64,000 bases of DNA from Clostridium sp. D53t1_180928_C8 (GTDB lineage Bacteria; Bacillota; Clostridia; Clostridiales; Clostridiaceae): positions 1 through 64,000 of the forward strand of contig NZ_JADPEL010000008.1 of NCBI RefSeq assembly GCF_015667795.1, given 5' to 3'. Positions 44,872-54,223 of this stretch are shown here, one piece after another; within the stretch, counting starts at the first letter, position 1, and every line of letters starts with the position of its first letter. A program made the position numbers and the translations under genes. A model generated the notes under the pieces. That model saw only the letters and a list, made by a program, of their open reading frames with translations. It did not search any database and was not told the DNA's origin.

Positions 44872-46611
44872 ATGGCAATAGACGGTATCTACTTATATAG
44901 TTTAGTCCAAGATTTAAAAAAATCAATAATAAATTCTAAAATTGATAAAATAAATCAGCCTGAAAAGGATGAAATAATAATAACCTTAAGAAAAGAACGA
45001 AAAAATTTAAAACTTTTAATATCTGCATCTCCTAAATATCCAAGATTTAACTTAACTACAGTTGTTAAAGCTAACCCTCTTCAAGCACCTATGTTTACCA
45101 TGGTTCTTAGAAAATATTTAATAGGTGGTAAAATTATAGATATTGTTCAACAAGAAGGTGATAGACTAGTTAAGTTTCTAATCGAGGCTTCTGATGAACT
45201 AGGTTTTAATAGTGTTTATACATTAATCGTTGAAATAATGGGAAGACATAGTAATATTACTCTTGTTAGAGAAAGAGATAATAAAATAATGGAATGTATA
45301 AAACATATAGCTCCCTCTATGAATAGTTATAGAGTTTTATATCCTGGAATAACTTATAAATATCCCCCAGAATCACCAAAGATTAATCCGTTCTCTTTTA
45401 ATGATACCACTTTACAAGAGTTTGTGGATAATAATTCAATAATTTTTAACAAAAATTTCTTTGTTTCTTGCTTTACTGGCATAAGCAAACCATTATCAGA
45501 GCATTTATTTATTGAATATAACAAAAAACATTCAGATTTCTCTATAAATAACATTTCTACCTTTGTTAATAATTTTATAAATACACTTTTAGATAATGAG
45601 TGTTTTAAAATATATAAAGATAATAATGGAAATTATATAGATTTTTATGTTACTTCTCTTATTCAATTAGAAGAAGAGTATTCTGCTGAAGTTTTAGAAG
45701 ATATTCATGAATTAATGGATAAGTATTTTTTAGAAAAAGATAAACAAGAACGTATTAAAGGCCGTTCTGTAAACCTTCAAAAACTTGTTACTACAAATAT
45801 TGAAAGATGTATAAAAAAAGAAACTAAATTAAATGATCTTTTAAAAAAATGTGAAGATAAAGATGATTTTAAAATTAAAGGTGATTTATTAACATCATAT
45901 ATATATAGTATAAAAAAAGGTGATAAGGACTTTACTACTGTTAATTTCTTCAGTGAGAATGGTGAAGAAATTACAATTCCTTTAGATGAAAATAAAACAC
46001 CTTCTGAAAACATACAAAGCTACTATAAAAAATATAATAAATTAAAAAAATCTGAAGAATCTGCTCTAGAACAGCTTGAGAAAAATGATGAAGAGTTACA
46101 ATATCTATATTCTGTATTAACTAATATTGAAAATTGTGAAAGCTATACAGAAATTGATGATATAAAAGAAGAATTAATTTCTACTGGATACGTAAGAAAA
46201 AGAAAGTCTAATGGCAAGAATTCAAAAAAATCTAAAGCATCTAAACCACTACATTTTGTGTCATCAGATGGAATAGATATTTTTGTAGGTAAAAATAATA
46301 TTCAAAATGATTATCTATCTTTAAAATTTGCCAACAAAAACTTTATGTGGCTTCATACAAAAAATATACCTGGGTCTCATGTTATTATATGCTCAAATGA
46401 TGTTCCAGACAAAACTCTTATTGAAGGTGCTACCTTAGCAGCTCATTATAGTAAAGCTAAAGATTCTTCAAAGGTTCCAGTTGATTATACTTTAGTTAAA
46501 AACCTTAAAAAGCCAAATGGTGCAAATCCAGGAATGGTTATATATCATACTAATTACACGATGTATGCAGAACCTTCTGATATTAATAACTTAAATATCG
46601 AAAAGAAATAA
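44872..46611 (+). CDS. rqcH: RqcH/NFACT ribosome quality control protein
   Basis: About 579 residues: NFACT-N domain (1-200), helical hairpin domains, a coiled coil (about 290-430) and the NFACT-R domain (about 450-560, with FMWLHTKNIPGSH). Counterpart of bacterial RqcH and eukaryotic Rqc2, which bind stalled 50S-peptidyl-tRNA and add C-terminal alanine tails; older fibronectin-binding names come from surface assays. The start is ATG 44872, eight bases after AAAGG. The only large plus-strand gene in the window. Confidence 0.94.
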   Translation: MAIDGIYLYSLVQDLKKSIINSKIDKINQPEKDEIIITLRKERKNLKLLISASPKYPRFNLTTVVKANPLQAPMFTMVLRKYLIGGKIIDIVQQEGDRLVKFLIEASDELGFNSVYTLIVEIMGRHSNITLVRERDNKIMECIKHIAPSMNSYRVLYPGITYKYPPESPKINPFSFNDTTLQEFVDNNSIIFNKNFFVSCFTGISKPLSEHLFIEYNKKHSDFSINNISTFVNNFINTLLDNECFKIYKDNNGNYIDFYVTSLIQLEEEYSAEVLEDIHELMDKYFLEKDKQERIKGRSVNLQKLVTTNIERCIKKETKLNDLLKKCEDKDDFKIKGDLLTSYIYSIKKGDKDFTTVNFFSENGEEITIPLDENKTPSENIQSYYKKYNKLKKSEESALEQLEKNDEELQYLYSVLTNIENCESYTEIDDIKEELISTGYVRKRKSNGKNSKKSKASKPLHFVSSDGIDIFVGKNNIQNDYLSLKFANKNFMWLHTKNIPGSHVIICSNDVPDKTLIEGATLAAHYSKAKDSSKVPVDYTLVKNLKKPNGANPGMVIYHTNYTMYAEPSDINNLNIEKK

Positions 46612-46655
46612 CCACAGATTGGTAATAATAAAAATTAAGGTTTATCAAAATTAAT

Positions 46656-46685
46656 AAAAAGGGAGTTTATCAAAACTCCCTTTTT
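46656..46685. terminator. Bidirectional terminator between rqcH and the methyltransferase gene
   Basis: Perfect 13-bp stem (46656-46668 with 46673-46685), four-base loop, A and T runs at both ends. Serves both convergent genes. Confidence 0.92.
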
Positions 46686-46690
46686 ATTAT

Positions 46691-47848
46691 CTAAATATGA
46701 TTTACAACCATATCTCCATGATTTTTTATTTTTTCGTTATCAAAATATTGATAGTAATAACATTTTAATTTACCATTATAAAGCTTTCTATTCTTAGTAG
46801 CTTTTCTTCCAAATGGTGTTTCAAAACCTTCATATGAAGTTAACACATTAAAATCCCAAGTGTCTAATTTTCTCTTATTCATTCCTAAGTACTTATAAAG
46901 TTCTTCAACTTCCTTCTTTTCTCCTAGTCTTTCACCATATGGAGGATTAGTTATAATAAATGCATTCTTTTCACTGCTTGAGAATTCTTTAAAGTCTCTC
47001 TTTTGGAATTCAATATATTTAGCAACTCCTGCTTTTTGAGAGTTACTTCTTGCTATTTTAAGCATTCTTCCATCTATATCATAACCTATAATCTTTATAT
47101 CTTTATTCTTTATAGATCTTTCTGCCCCCTCTTTAACTTGCTCATAAATATCAGAGCCTATTGTTGGCCATGTTTCTGATACAAAGTTTCTGAAAAGTCC
47201 TGGAGCTATATTTTGCATTATCATTGCTGCTTCTATTAATATAGTTCCTGAACCACAGAAAGGATCAACTAAAGTATAATCTTCTTTCCATCTAGAAATT
47301 AAAACTAAAGCTGCAGCTAAAGTTTCTTTTAATGGAGCTATACCTGCTTCTTCTCTATAACCTCTTTTATGAAGCCCTACACCACTTGTATCAATAGATA
47401 AAGTTACTACGTCTTTTAAAATTGATACTTCTATTTTATAAACTGGTCCATCTTCACTAAAATGACTTATTCCATAATCTTCACTCATACTTGTTACTAT
47501 TGCTTTTTTAACAATTGATTGACAATCTGGAACACTAAAAAGAGTTGACTTAACTGATTTACCTACTACATGCATTACTCCATCTTGAGGAATAATTTCA
47601 CTCCATTTTACCTTTTTAGTTCCTTGGAAAAGCTCCTCAAAGCTTCTTGCCTCGAATTCTGCCATTTTTATAAATACTCTATCTGCTGTTCTTAAATGTA
47701 CATTAGCAATGGCAATATCCATCTCATCACCTTCAAAATGTACTTTCCCATTTTCCACTTTTAAATCTTCATACCCTAAAGCCTTAAGCTCTTTTGCTGT
47801 AATTCCTTCTAATCCAAAAGTAGTTGTTGCTACTAAATTATATTCCAT
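46691..47848 (-). CDS. THUMP-domain RNA (guanine-N2) methyltransferase, RlmL/YpsC type
   Basis: 385 residues: ferredoxin-like/THUMP region (1-155) and a Rossmann methyltransferase domain with the DPFCGSGTI SAM loop (near 195) and the catalytic NPPYGERLG motif (near 300). Family members methylate guanine in 23S rRNA. It corresponds to the N-terminal half of E. coli RlmKL. Start ATG at 47848, AAGGAGAC upstream. Confidence 0.92.
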   Translation of the reverse strand: MEYNLVATTTFGLEGITAKELKALGYEDLKVENGKVHFEGDEMDIAIANVHLRTADRVFIKMAEFEARSFEELFQGTKKVKWSEIIPQDGVMHVVGKSVKSTLFSVPDCQSIVKKAIVTSMSEDYGISHFSEDGPVYKIEVSILKDVVTLSIDTSGVGLHKRGYREEAGIAPLKETLAAALVLISRWKEDYTLVDPFCGSGTILIEAAMIMQNIAPGLFRNFVSETWPTIGSDIYEQVKEGAERSIKNKDIKIIGYDIDGRMLKIARSNSQKAGVAKYIEFQKRDFKEFSSSEKNAFIITNPPYGERLGEKKEVEELYKYLGMNKRKLDTWDFNVLTSYEGFETPFGRKATKNRKLYNGKLKCYYYQYFDNEKIKNHGDMVVNHI

Positions 47849-47864
47849 TGTTTACTGTCTCCTT

Positions 47865-48401
47865 TTATGATTCGTATATTTTAACTGAATCATTTCCGTC
47901 TATTTCATTTATTTCTACTGCAACTATTTCATTTTTTGATGTTGGTATATTTTTACCAACATAATCAGCTCTTATTGGAAGTTCTTTATGTCCTCTATCT
48001 ATAAGCACTGCAAGTTGTATAGATAATGGTCTTCCTCCATCTATAATAGCTTCAATAGCAGCTCTAACTGTTCTACAAGTAAATAATACATCATCTACCA
48101 ATATAACTTTTTTACCTTTTACTTCAACACCTAAATCAACACAATTTAATTCAGGACTTTCTTTAATTTCTGTTATATCATCTCTATAAAGACTTATATC
48201 AACATATCCTACGTCTACAGAAATACCTTCTATCTTTTCAATATTTTCTGCAATTCTTTTTGCTAATGGATATCCTCTTCTTTTTATTCCAATTAATACT
48301 ATATCTTCAACACCTTTATTTTTTTCAATAATTTCATGTGAAATTCTAATTAAACTTCTTCTAATAGCATTATCATCTAATAAGTTAGCTTTTAACTTCA
48401 T
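47865..48401 (-). CDS. pyrR: PyrR bifunctional regulator/uracil phosphoribosyltransferase
   Basis: 178 residues, PRTase fold with the PRPP-binding loop [17 protein letters not shown]. Binds pyr mRNA in a UMP-dependent way to cause attenuation and has weak UPRT activity. Start ATG at 48401, AAGGAG upstream. It follows the pseudouridine synthase gene by 13 bp, as in Bacillus ylyB-pyrR, but no pyr biosynthesis genes and no PyrR attenuator follow here. Confidence 0.94.
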   Translation of the reverse strand: MKLKANLLDDNAIRRSLIRISHEIIEKNKGVEDIVLIGIKRRGYPLAKRIAENIEKIEGISVDVGYVDISLYRDDITEIKESPELNCVDLGVEVKGKKVILVDDVLFTCRTVRAAIEAIIDGGRPLSIQLAVLIDRGHKELPIRADYVGKNIPTSKNEIVAVEINEIDGNDSVKIYES

Positions 48402-48414
48402 AAAAATAAACTCC

Positions 48415-49329
48415 TTATATCTTTCTCAATTTCTCTAGTAACTCTTTAAAATAGTTAGGCAACTCTGATGTAAATTCCATATACTCTTTAGTTCTAGGAT
48501 GTATAAACCCTAATGTTTTAGCATGAAGCGCTTGACCTTCTATATTAAACTTTTGTCTTTTATAACCATAAACTAAGTCTCCAACTAAAGGATGTCCTAT
48601 AGAAGCCATATGTACCCTAATTTGATGTGTTCTACCTGTTTCTAAAGTACATTTAACAAGGGATACACCTTTATTATATTGTTCTAATACTTCATAATGT
48701 GTTACTGCTCTTTTACCATCTGAATTAATTGCCATTTTTATTCTTTCTTTTTTATCTCTACTAATAGGTTTATCAACAGTTCCACTTATTGTGCTAAACT
48801 TACCTTCAACTAAAGCATAATATTCTCTCTTTATTGAATGTTCTTTAAATTGAACTGCTAAATCATTATGAGCTTCATCATTTTTAGCAATTACAAGTAT
48901 TCCTGAAGTATCCTTATCTATTCTATGTACAATTCCAGGTCTTATAACACCATTAATACCTGATAAATCACTACAATGATATAATATACCATTTACTAAA
49001 GTTCCAGTATAATTGCCTGGTGCAGGATGAACTACTATACCTTTTTCTTTATTAACAACTAATACATCTTCATCTTCATAAATAATATCTAAATTCATTT
49101 CTTCTGCTGAAACATTCAATTCAACAGGCTCTGGTACTTCTACTTCAATAAAATCATTTCTTTTAAGCTTATAATTACTCTTAATCACCTTACCATTAGC
49201 TTTAACTTTTTCTTCATCTATTAAACCTTGAACAAAAGATCTTGACTTTCCTTCTATCATTACTGATAAATATTTATCTATTCTTTGACCTTCTTCTTCA
49301 ACATTAATATTAAAATTTAAATTTTCCAT
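48415..49329 (-). CDS. RluD-family pseudouridine synthase
   Basis: 304 residues: S4 domain (15-75) and a catalytic domain with HRIDKDTSG (catalytic Asp) and the late motif [10 protein letters not shown]. Likely modifies 23S rRNA helix 69 or nearby sites; counterpart of Bacillus ylyB. Start ATG at 49329. Preceded by a sigma-A promoter. Confidence 0.93.
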   Translation of the reverse strand: MENLNFNINVEEEGQRIDKYLSVMIEGKSRSFVQGLIDEEKVKANGKVIKSNYKLKRNDFIEVEVPEPVELNVSAEEMNLDIIYEDEDVLVVNKEKGIVVHPAPGNYTGTLVNGILYHCSDLSGINGVIRPGIVHRIDKDTSGILVIAKNDEAHNDLAVQFKEHSIKREYYALVEGKFSTISGTVDKPISRDKKERIKMAINSDGKRAVTHYEVLEQYNKGVSLVKCTLETGRTHQIRVHMASIGHPLVGDLVYGYKRQKFNIEGQALHAKTLGFIHPRTKEYMEFTSELPNYFKELLEKLRKI

Positions 49330-49362
49330 ATTTTTTACTCCGTCTATTTATATTCTGTAGAC

Positions 49363-49391
49363 ATTATAATATATAAATAAAGCATTCTCAA
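49363..49391 (-). promoter_or_regulatory. Sigma-A promoter of the rluD-type gene and pyrR
   Basis: TTGAGA (49391-49386), 17 bases, TATAAT (49368-49363) on the minus strand, about 33 bases before the start codon. Confidence 0.65.
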
Positions 49392-49428
49392 TAGTAGTAG
49401 TAATTATAAAGTCAAATAAATTAACTAA

Positions 49429-49452
49429 AGGAGACCAAAATTTCGGTCTCCT
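49429..49452 (-). terminator. Terminator of divIVA
   Basis: Perfect 8-bp GC-rich stem (49429-49436 with 49445-49452), loop of eight, T-rich tract after it on the minus strand. Confidence 0.8.
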
Positions 49453-49459
49453 ATATGTA

Positions 49460-50062
49460 TTAGTTATTTGAATAGAATTTTTTTACAGCATTTATATCAT
49501 CATTAAGGTCTTCAACTTTAAACTCTTCTTTTTCATCCGAATTATAAATCTCAATTTCCTTTTCATGTAATTCATACTGTTCAACTGGTTGAGCTACATT
49601 ATAATTTTTTGTTAAATCTTTTTCTAATTCATCGAAAGTTTGAAGCTGAGTATTCATGAAACCTCTAAATTTAGCTCTAAATTTTATAAACTCTTCTTTT
49701 ACTCTCTCATACTCATCGTTTATAGCTACAACATCACCATGTGCCTTATCTAATATTCTTTGAGCTGTTTCATTAGCATTTCCAATAATTAATTCTGCTT
49801 GCTTCTCTGAGCTTTCCTTAGCCTGATCTGCAGCATTTTGTGCTAATAGCAAAGTATTTTGTATTGTTGCTTCTAATTTTTCATAATGTTCAAGTTTTTC
49901 ATTTATCCTACTTAAACTTTCTTTTAATCTAGCATTTTCTTTATAAATTTCTTCATAGTTTTCAACAACTTCATCTAAGAATTCATCTACTTCTTCAACT
50001 GAATAACCTCTTATTCCCTTTTTAAATTCTTTATTGTTTATATCTATAGGAGTTAATTTCAT
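49460..50062 (-). CDS. divIVA: Cell-division/pole protein DivIVA
   Basis: About 200 residues. N-terminal lipid-binding domain with the classical start KLTPIDINNKEFKKG and GYSVEEVDEFLDEV, then a long coiled coil (25-150). It marks negatively curved membrane at septum and poles and recruits division and sporulation factors. The start is ATG 50062; the GTG at 50071 lies in the GAGGTGG site. Last gene of the yggS-sepF-yggT-ylmH-divIVA operon. Confidence 0.95.
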   Translation of the reverse strand: MKLTPIDINNKEFKKGIRGYSVEEVDEFLDEVVENYEEIYKENARLKESLSRINEKLEHYEKLEATIQNTLLLAQNAADQAKESSEKQAELIIGNANETAQRILDKAHGDVVAINDEYERVKEEFIKFRAKFRGFMNTQLQTFDELEKDLTKNYNVAQPVEQYELHEKEIEIYNSDEKEEFKVEDLNDDINAVKKFYSNN

Positions 50063-50076
50063 TCCATCCACCTCTT

Positions 50077-50844
50077 CTATATAAATTTGTTCATTTTGAC
50101 TTTATATCTTCCACTTTTTGTATTCCCAACAATTTCCCCTATTATAAATTTTCCTACTCCAGAAATCGTTATTCTTTGGCCATCTTTTATTTCTCTACTT
50201 TTATCTATAGACTTAGAATAGTCTATTAGTACTTTACCGCTATCAATAATATCAACAGCTTTCCCTCTAGATATATTAGCCAATTTAGAAACTATATTAT
50301 CTAATCGTAATGAAGGAACTATTATTACACCTTCTAAGAAATTACTTCTAGGTAAATTCTCTTCATCAACCTCTTCTGTTGATACTGGTGCTCTTCCTAC
50401 ACTTCTTAACTCATATAAAATATAGTCTGCTACTTCTTCATATATGGGAACTATTGCAAAATCATCAATTACCCGTAAATCTCCAAGCTTTTCTCTTTCT
50501 ATTCCTAATGCCATAATAGAACCTAAATAATCCTTATGTGAAAGATTACTAAACTTAGACTTATTACTAATCTTAATAATTCTATATGGAAAAGAACTAG
50601 AATAAATATTATTAAACGCTAGTATCCTTCTATCACACTCTTCAAAAGCACCTTTTGCCTCTACTAAAAAATCATTAGCATTAAAATTTTTAGTAAAATA
50701 CATCCAAATATTTGGCTTACAAAAAAACTTGGTGAAGGTTGGTATGCCCTTATTATAAGCTAGGTTCATACATTGATAAACTTTTATAACATCTTCAGTA
50801 TCTTCTTTTGAAAAATTTTTTAAAACCTCTTCTTTTGATAACAT
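50077..50844 (-). CDS. ylmH: YlmH-type S4-domain RNA-binding protein
   Basis: 255 residues with a C-terminal S4 domain (about 180-250, with RLDNIVSKLANISRGKA and KVLIDY). YlmH proteins bind the ribosome; in Bacillus one has been linked to rescue of stalled 50S complexes together with the RqcH pathway. Start ATG at 50844, one base downstream of the yggT stop region, so coupling is likely. Confidence 0.9.
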   Translation of the reverse strand: MLSKEEVLKNFSKEDTEDVIKVYQCMNLAYNKGIPTFTKFFCKPNIWMYFTKNFNANDFLVEAKGAFEECDRRILAFNNIYSSSFPYRIIKISNKSKFSNLSHKDYLGSIMALGIEREKLGDLRVIDDFAIVPIYEEVADYILYELRSVGRAPVSTEEVDEENLPRSNFLEGVIIVPSLRLDNIVSKLANISRGKAVDIIDSGKVLIDYSKSIDKSREIKDGQRITISGVGKFIIGEIVGNTKSGRYKVKMNKFI

Positions 50845-50845
50845 T

Positions 50846-51106
50846 TTATAATAATATACCGCTAATAAAATTTATTGCTATTATAGCTAATAGTGGTGCA
50901 AAATCTATCATCATATTCCCAAAAAATCTTTCTTGGAGCCTTCTAAAAGGCTCCAAGATTGGATAATTAAAAGATACTAAAACTCTATAAAAACTACTTT
51001 CTTTAATACTAGGTATATAAGAAAGTATTACTTCTGCTAAAATACTTATGTCTAATAAACTAAATAATAAATATAAAAAACTTCTTATGATTCCTATTGG
51101 AATCAC
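50846..51106 (-). CDS. YggT-family membrane protein, start codon unclear
   Basis: About 83-86 residues with two membrane helices (near 10-30 and 65-85) and a short amphipathic loop; YggT proteins influence septum or thylakoid organisation and osmotic stress. The frame opens at GTG 51106, but that GTG lies inside a perfect AGGAGGTGAT ribosome site and cannot be used from it. No ATG, GTG or TTG follows in the N-terminal region. The codon at the right distance (eight bases) is ATA 51097, so AUA initiation is suggested. Confidence 0.85.
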   Translation of the reverse strand: MIPIGIIRSFLYLLFSLLDISILAEVILSYIPSIKESSFYRVLVSFNYPILEPFRRLQERFFGNMMIDFAPLLAIIAINFISGILL

Positions 51107-51109
51107 CTC

Positions 51110-51559
51110 CTATTTATTCCAATTAAATAGTGCTTTTGAGCTTATTTCACTTCTTAATTCATTGCTAACTTCTACGTTAGATGGTGATAATAAATACACT
51201 CTTTGTTCAACTTCTTGAAGTTGAGCTCCTAATACACAACATGCTCCACTAATAAAATCCACTAGTCTTTGAGCTATTTTTGTTTCCATTGCAGTAGTAT
51301 TTACTACAACTATTTTTCTATTTTTTATAGCATCAGCTATTTCTCTTGCTTCGTCGTATGAACCTGGTTTAACAACCATAACCTTAGCTGTTGCTGAGTT
51401 ATGAATATTAACTACCTTATTTCCTCTTTGTTTTGAAATTATAGGTTCCACTTCTTCAACCTCTTCTTCTTCTTCAACTTCATCTAAATCTTCGAAGTCT
51501 TCGTCATCATATTCTCCTAAACCTATTATTTCCTTAAATTTTCCAAACATATTACTCAT
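51110..51559 (-). CDS. sepF: Cell-division protein SepF
   Basis: 149 residues: an N-terminal amphipathic membrane-binding segment ([11 protein letters not shown]), an acidic Glu/Asp-rich linker, and the FtsZ-binding core (about 70-145) with [21 protein letters not shown]. It tethers and bundles FtsZ. Start ATG at 51559. ftsZ itself is not in the window. Confidence 0.93.
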   Translation of the reverse strand: MSNMFGKFKEIIGLGEYDDEDFEDLDEVEEEEEVEEVEPIISKQRGNKVVNIHNSATAKVMVVKPGSYDEAREIADAIKNRKIVVVNTTAMETKIAQRLVDFISGACCVLGAQLQEVEQRVYLLSPSNVEVSNELRSEISSKALFNWNK

Positions 51560-51573
51560 TTTATTCCATCCTC

Positions 51574-52230
51574 CTATTTTTCCCTTAATCCAAATATTCC
51601 AGAACCAATTCTAACTAAATTAGTACCTTCTTGAATTGCAATTTTATAATCATTGGTCATTCCCATAGATAAAATTTCCATAGATATATTTTTAAATTTT
51701 CTTTGCTTCAATTCATCAAAAATTGTCTTTGTTTTACTAAAATAATATCTATTTTCTTTCTCATTTCCTTTAGGTATGATTACCATAATTCCTTTAACCT
51801 TTACATATTTACACTCTTCAACAGCAGAAATCATATTTTCTAATTCTTCTTCATATATTCCACTTTTGCTTTCTTCTTTACCTATATTTATTTGAATAAG
51901 CACATTAGCACATGAATCATTCTTTCCAAACTCAGTCTCTATTTTCTCTAATAGTTTCATACTTGATAAAGAATGTATTAAGTAAACATTATTAACTAAA
52001 TATTTTACTTTATTAGTTTGAAGCTTACCTATAAAATGCCATCTTATATCTTTTGGTAATACTTCCTTTTTAGAGATTAGCTCCTGAACCTTATTCTCTC
52101 CAAAGTCTCTTTGTCCAATATTGTATGACTCAATTATCATTTCTACTGGCTTAGTCTTAGACACTGCTACTAAAGTAACATCATTAGGTATCTCATTTAA
52201 AATTTTTACTGTTTTTTCTGCAATACTAAT
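51574..52230 (-). CDS. YggS-family PLP homeostasis protein with likely AUU start
   Basis: PLP-binding barrel protein with the cofactor Lys in VAVSKTKP and the [17 protein letters not shown] and SMGMTNDY motifs of YggS/YlmE. A GTG at 52164 would give 196 residues, but it lacks a ribosome site and would remove the first helix and strand. Reading upstream the frame stays open to ATT 52230, six bases after AAAGGAGGG, and translates as [19 protein letters not shown], the expected family N-terminus. An AUU start giving 218 residues is therefore proposed. Confidence 0.88.
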   Translation of the reverse strand: MSIAEKTVKILNEIPNDVTLVAVSKTKPVEMIIESYNIGQRDFGENKVQELISKKEVLPKDIRWHFIGKLQTNKVKYLVNNVYLIHSLSSMKLLEKIETEFGKNDSCANVLIQINIGKEESKSGIYEEELENMISAVEECKYVKVKGIMVIIPKGNEKENRYYFSKTKTIFDELKQRKFKNISMEILSMGMTNDYKIAIQEGTNLVRIGSGIFGLREK

Positions 52231-52315
52231 ATTGATCCCTCCTTTGAAAGAGTTAATTCTCTACATAGATTATTATTCTTCAAAAGTATAAATTTCCCTT
52301 CTTAATCTCCATTTA

Positions 52316-52324
52316 ATTATAACA
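52316..52324 (-). promoter_or_regulatory. Extended -10 promoter of the yggS-divIVA operon
   Basis: TGTTATAAT on the minus strand, with only a weak -35. The leader to the ATT start is about 80 bases. Confidence 0.5.
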
Positions 52325-52357
52325 TTTTTCTAGAAATTTTTTAATACTTTTTTTAAT

Positions 52358-53107
52358 TTAATTATCTGCTCTCTCCATAAATTTGGGTTTTATAGATTTT
52401 TTAGCCTCTGGAATAGTAATTTCATTAAATTTTTCTATAGTTATATTTAATTTTCTGATTAATAATTGATTTATATGACTTCCTTCTGCAAGTAAAGATG
52501 CTTCTAATTGATCTGGATCTCCTATAGCATAAAATTTAAAAGGGCTTCCTTCCATCTCATTACCATTTTCCTCAAATCTTATAAATGCCCATGCACAAAC
52601 AAGCCCTGTAGTATTTAAAATTCTATAATTATTTATGGCTATTCCTTCTGCACCTGCAGTTCTTAAATCATTTAAAACCATTGCAGCATCTGCTGAATGT
52701 AATGTTCTTCTATCTACTTCCAGTTGATCATCTTTATGTATATCATATTCTCCATCATAAATAGTTAAAATTATTCCTGGCCCCTTTGTTTCAACTGTAC
52801 CTGCAAGATCAGAATAAGATGATAATTGTTCTTTCATATGTTCAATTACTTTTTCATTATTTTCATTGTCATCATCATAATCACTAATGTTAAGACTAGA
52901 AATTTTTTTAGCCAATTCATAATTATCATCACTTAATGCTGTTATATCATTATACAATTTATTACGTTCCTCTATAGCATCCTTATACTCATTAGCATTC
53001 ATATTAAGGAAACCAGTTGTTTCATTTATTCCAATGTTAGTTACAATTAAAAATCCAAGTGTTATGGAAGCAATTAAAATAAAAAACATATTTCTATGAT
53101 TTTTCAC
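52358..53107 (-). CDS. DUF881 protein (second copy)
   Basis: About 249 residues: one membrane helix (about 10-28), a coiled coil (35-75) and the DUF881 domain (about 85-220) with KGPGIILTIYDG and AEGIAINNYRI. Counterpart of Bacillus ylxX/ylxW beside divIB and sbp; function unknown, probably envelope or division related. The start is GTG 53107, eight bases after AGAGGGG. Confidence 0.85.
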   Translation of the reverse strand: MKNHRNMFFILIASITLGFLIVTNIGINETTGFLNMNANEYKDAIEERNKLYNDITALSDDNYELAKKISSLNISDYDDDNENNEKVIEHMKEQLSSYSDLAGTVETKGPGIILTIYDGEYDIHKDDQLEVDRRTLHSADAAMVLNDLRTAGAEGIAINNYRILNTTGLVCAWAFIRFEENGNEMEGSPFKFYAIGDPDQLEASLLAEGSHINQLLIRKLNITIEKFNEITIPEAKKSIKPKFMERADN

Positions 53108-53108
53108 T

Positions 53109-53459
53109 TCAATCACCCCTCTGTTTATTTTTATATTTTTCTAATAAAATTCTTCTAATAGTTCCAAAGTTATCAAATATTCTTCCACCAAACACAATTA
53201 CAGCGGCAATATATATAGGAATTCCTAATTTATCACCTAAATAAGCAAGAGCAGCTGCAAGTAATGCATTCCCAAAGAAACCTGATATAAATATATCCGG
53301 CTTAAAATTTTTGTTAAGCGTTGCTCTAAATGCACCAAATACTGAATCCAAACATGCCAGTATAGCAACAGACATATAAGGAGAAAATTTTTCTGGTATA
53401 TTTACATCAAATATTAATCCTAAAAGTACCCCTAATAATAAACCAATAAATGCTATCAT
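53109..53459 (-). CDS. sbp: Small basic protein Sbp (DUF1290)
   Basis: 116 residues, about three hydrophobic segments with a basic C-terminus (RRILLEKYKNKQRG). Matches DUF1290 small basic protein, always found between DUF881 genes and the division cluster in Firmicutes. Function unknown. Start ATG at 53459, GGGAGG upstream. Confidence 0.88.
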   Translation of the reverse strand: MIAFIGLLLGVLLGLIFDVNIPEKFSPYMSVAILACLDSVFGAFRATLNKNFKPDIFISGFFGNALLAAALAYLGDKLGIPIYIAAVIVFGGRIFDNFGTIRRILLEKYKNKQRGD

Positions 53460-53472
53460 AAATATTCCTCCC

Positions 53473-54192
53473 TTATTGAACTGGCTTTATATATTCATAT
53501 CTTAGAGACTGTGTTGTTTTAACTATTGTTATGTCATCCATTTGCTTAATATCATTATTATAGCTTTTTAAAGCTCCATAATCTAAAACTCCTGGAAAAT
53601 TCACTGCAAGATTTAATTTGCTTTTATCCCCTATAGCTTTTATAACAACTTCACTATTAGGATCTACTCTACCTGCAGATCCAATAGAAATTGAGCTTCC
53701 GGCCATTTTCATTCCTGTTTGTGGTGTAATTCTCATTTCATTTATTGAAATAGCCTCAGCACCTGCATACCATAAAGAATTAATTATGTTTATAATTTCT
53801 TCCTCACTAACAGTATTTACTGTTTGAGTTCCATTTGCGCCAAATACTGAGTTTTTAAGAGTCAATGTTATAACAATCCCTGGCCCTTTAACATCTAAAA
53901 GACCTATTTGCATTCTTGCATTATCAAGTTGCTTTTTTATCTCCCCTTCAATTTCCCCTTCTTTTGCAGCCGCATCTTCAAGTTTCTTTAACTCTTCTGA
54001 TAGAATTTCATTATTCTTTTGCAAGTCCTCTTTTTCTTTTTTTAACGTTTCTATTTCTGACAATATATCAGCACTATCGTAGTCTATGTTGCCACTATTA
54101 GCTACACTTAACTGTTTAAATTGATATGTCAATAAAAACCCTAGAAATGCACAGACAACCGCAACAACTACTTGAGATAATACCTTTTTCAT
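53473..54192 (-). CDS. DUF881 protein (first copy)
   Basis: About 239 residues: one membrane helix (6-25), a coiled coil (40-85) and a DUF881 domain with KGPGIVITLTLKNS and AEAISINEMRITP. Paralogue of the copy at 52358-53107. The start is ATG 54192, five bases after AGGAGGG. Confidence 0.87.
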   Translation of the reverse strand: MKKVLSQVVVAVVCAFLGFLLTYQFKQLSVANSGNIDYDSADILSEIETLKKEKEDLQKNNEILSEELKKLEDAAAKEGEIEGEIKKQLDNARMQIGLLDVKGPGIVITLTLKNSVFGANGTQTVNTVSEEEIINIINSLWYAGAEAISINEMRITPQTGMKMAGSSISIGSAGRVDPNSEVVIKAIGDKSKLNLAVNFPGVLDYGALKSYNNDIKQMDDITIVKTTQSLRYEYIKPVQ

Positions 54193-54223
54193 ATTCACCC
54201 TCCTATTTCTACTGTGCTACATC

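Noticed and set aside
47865-49330. PyrR attenuator near pyrR
   Set aside because: No anti-anti-terminator set or PyrR-binding loop is visible around pyrR, and no pyr biosynthesis genes follow.
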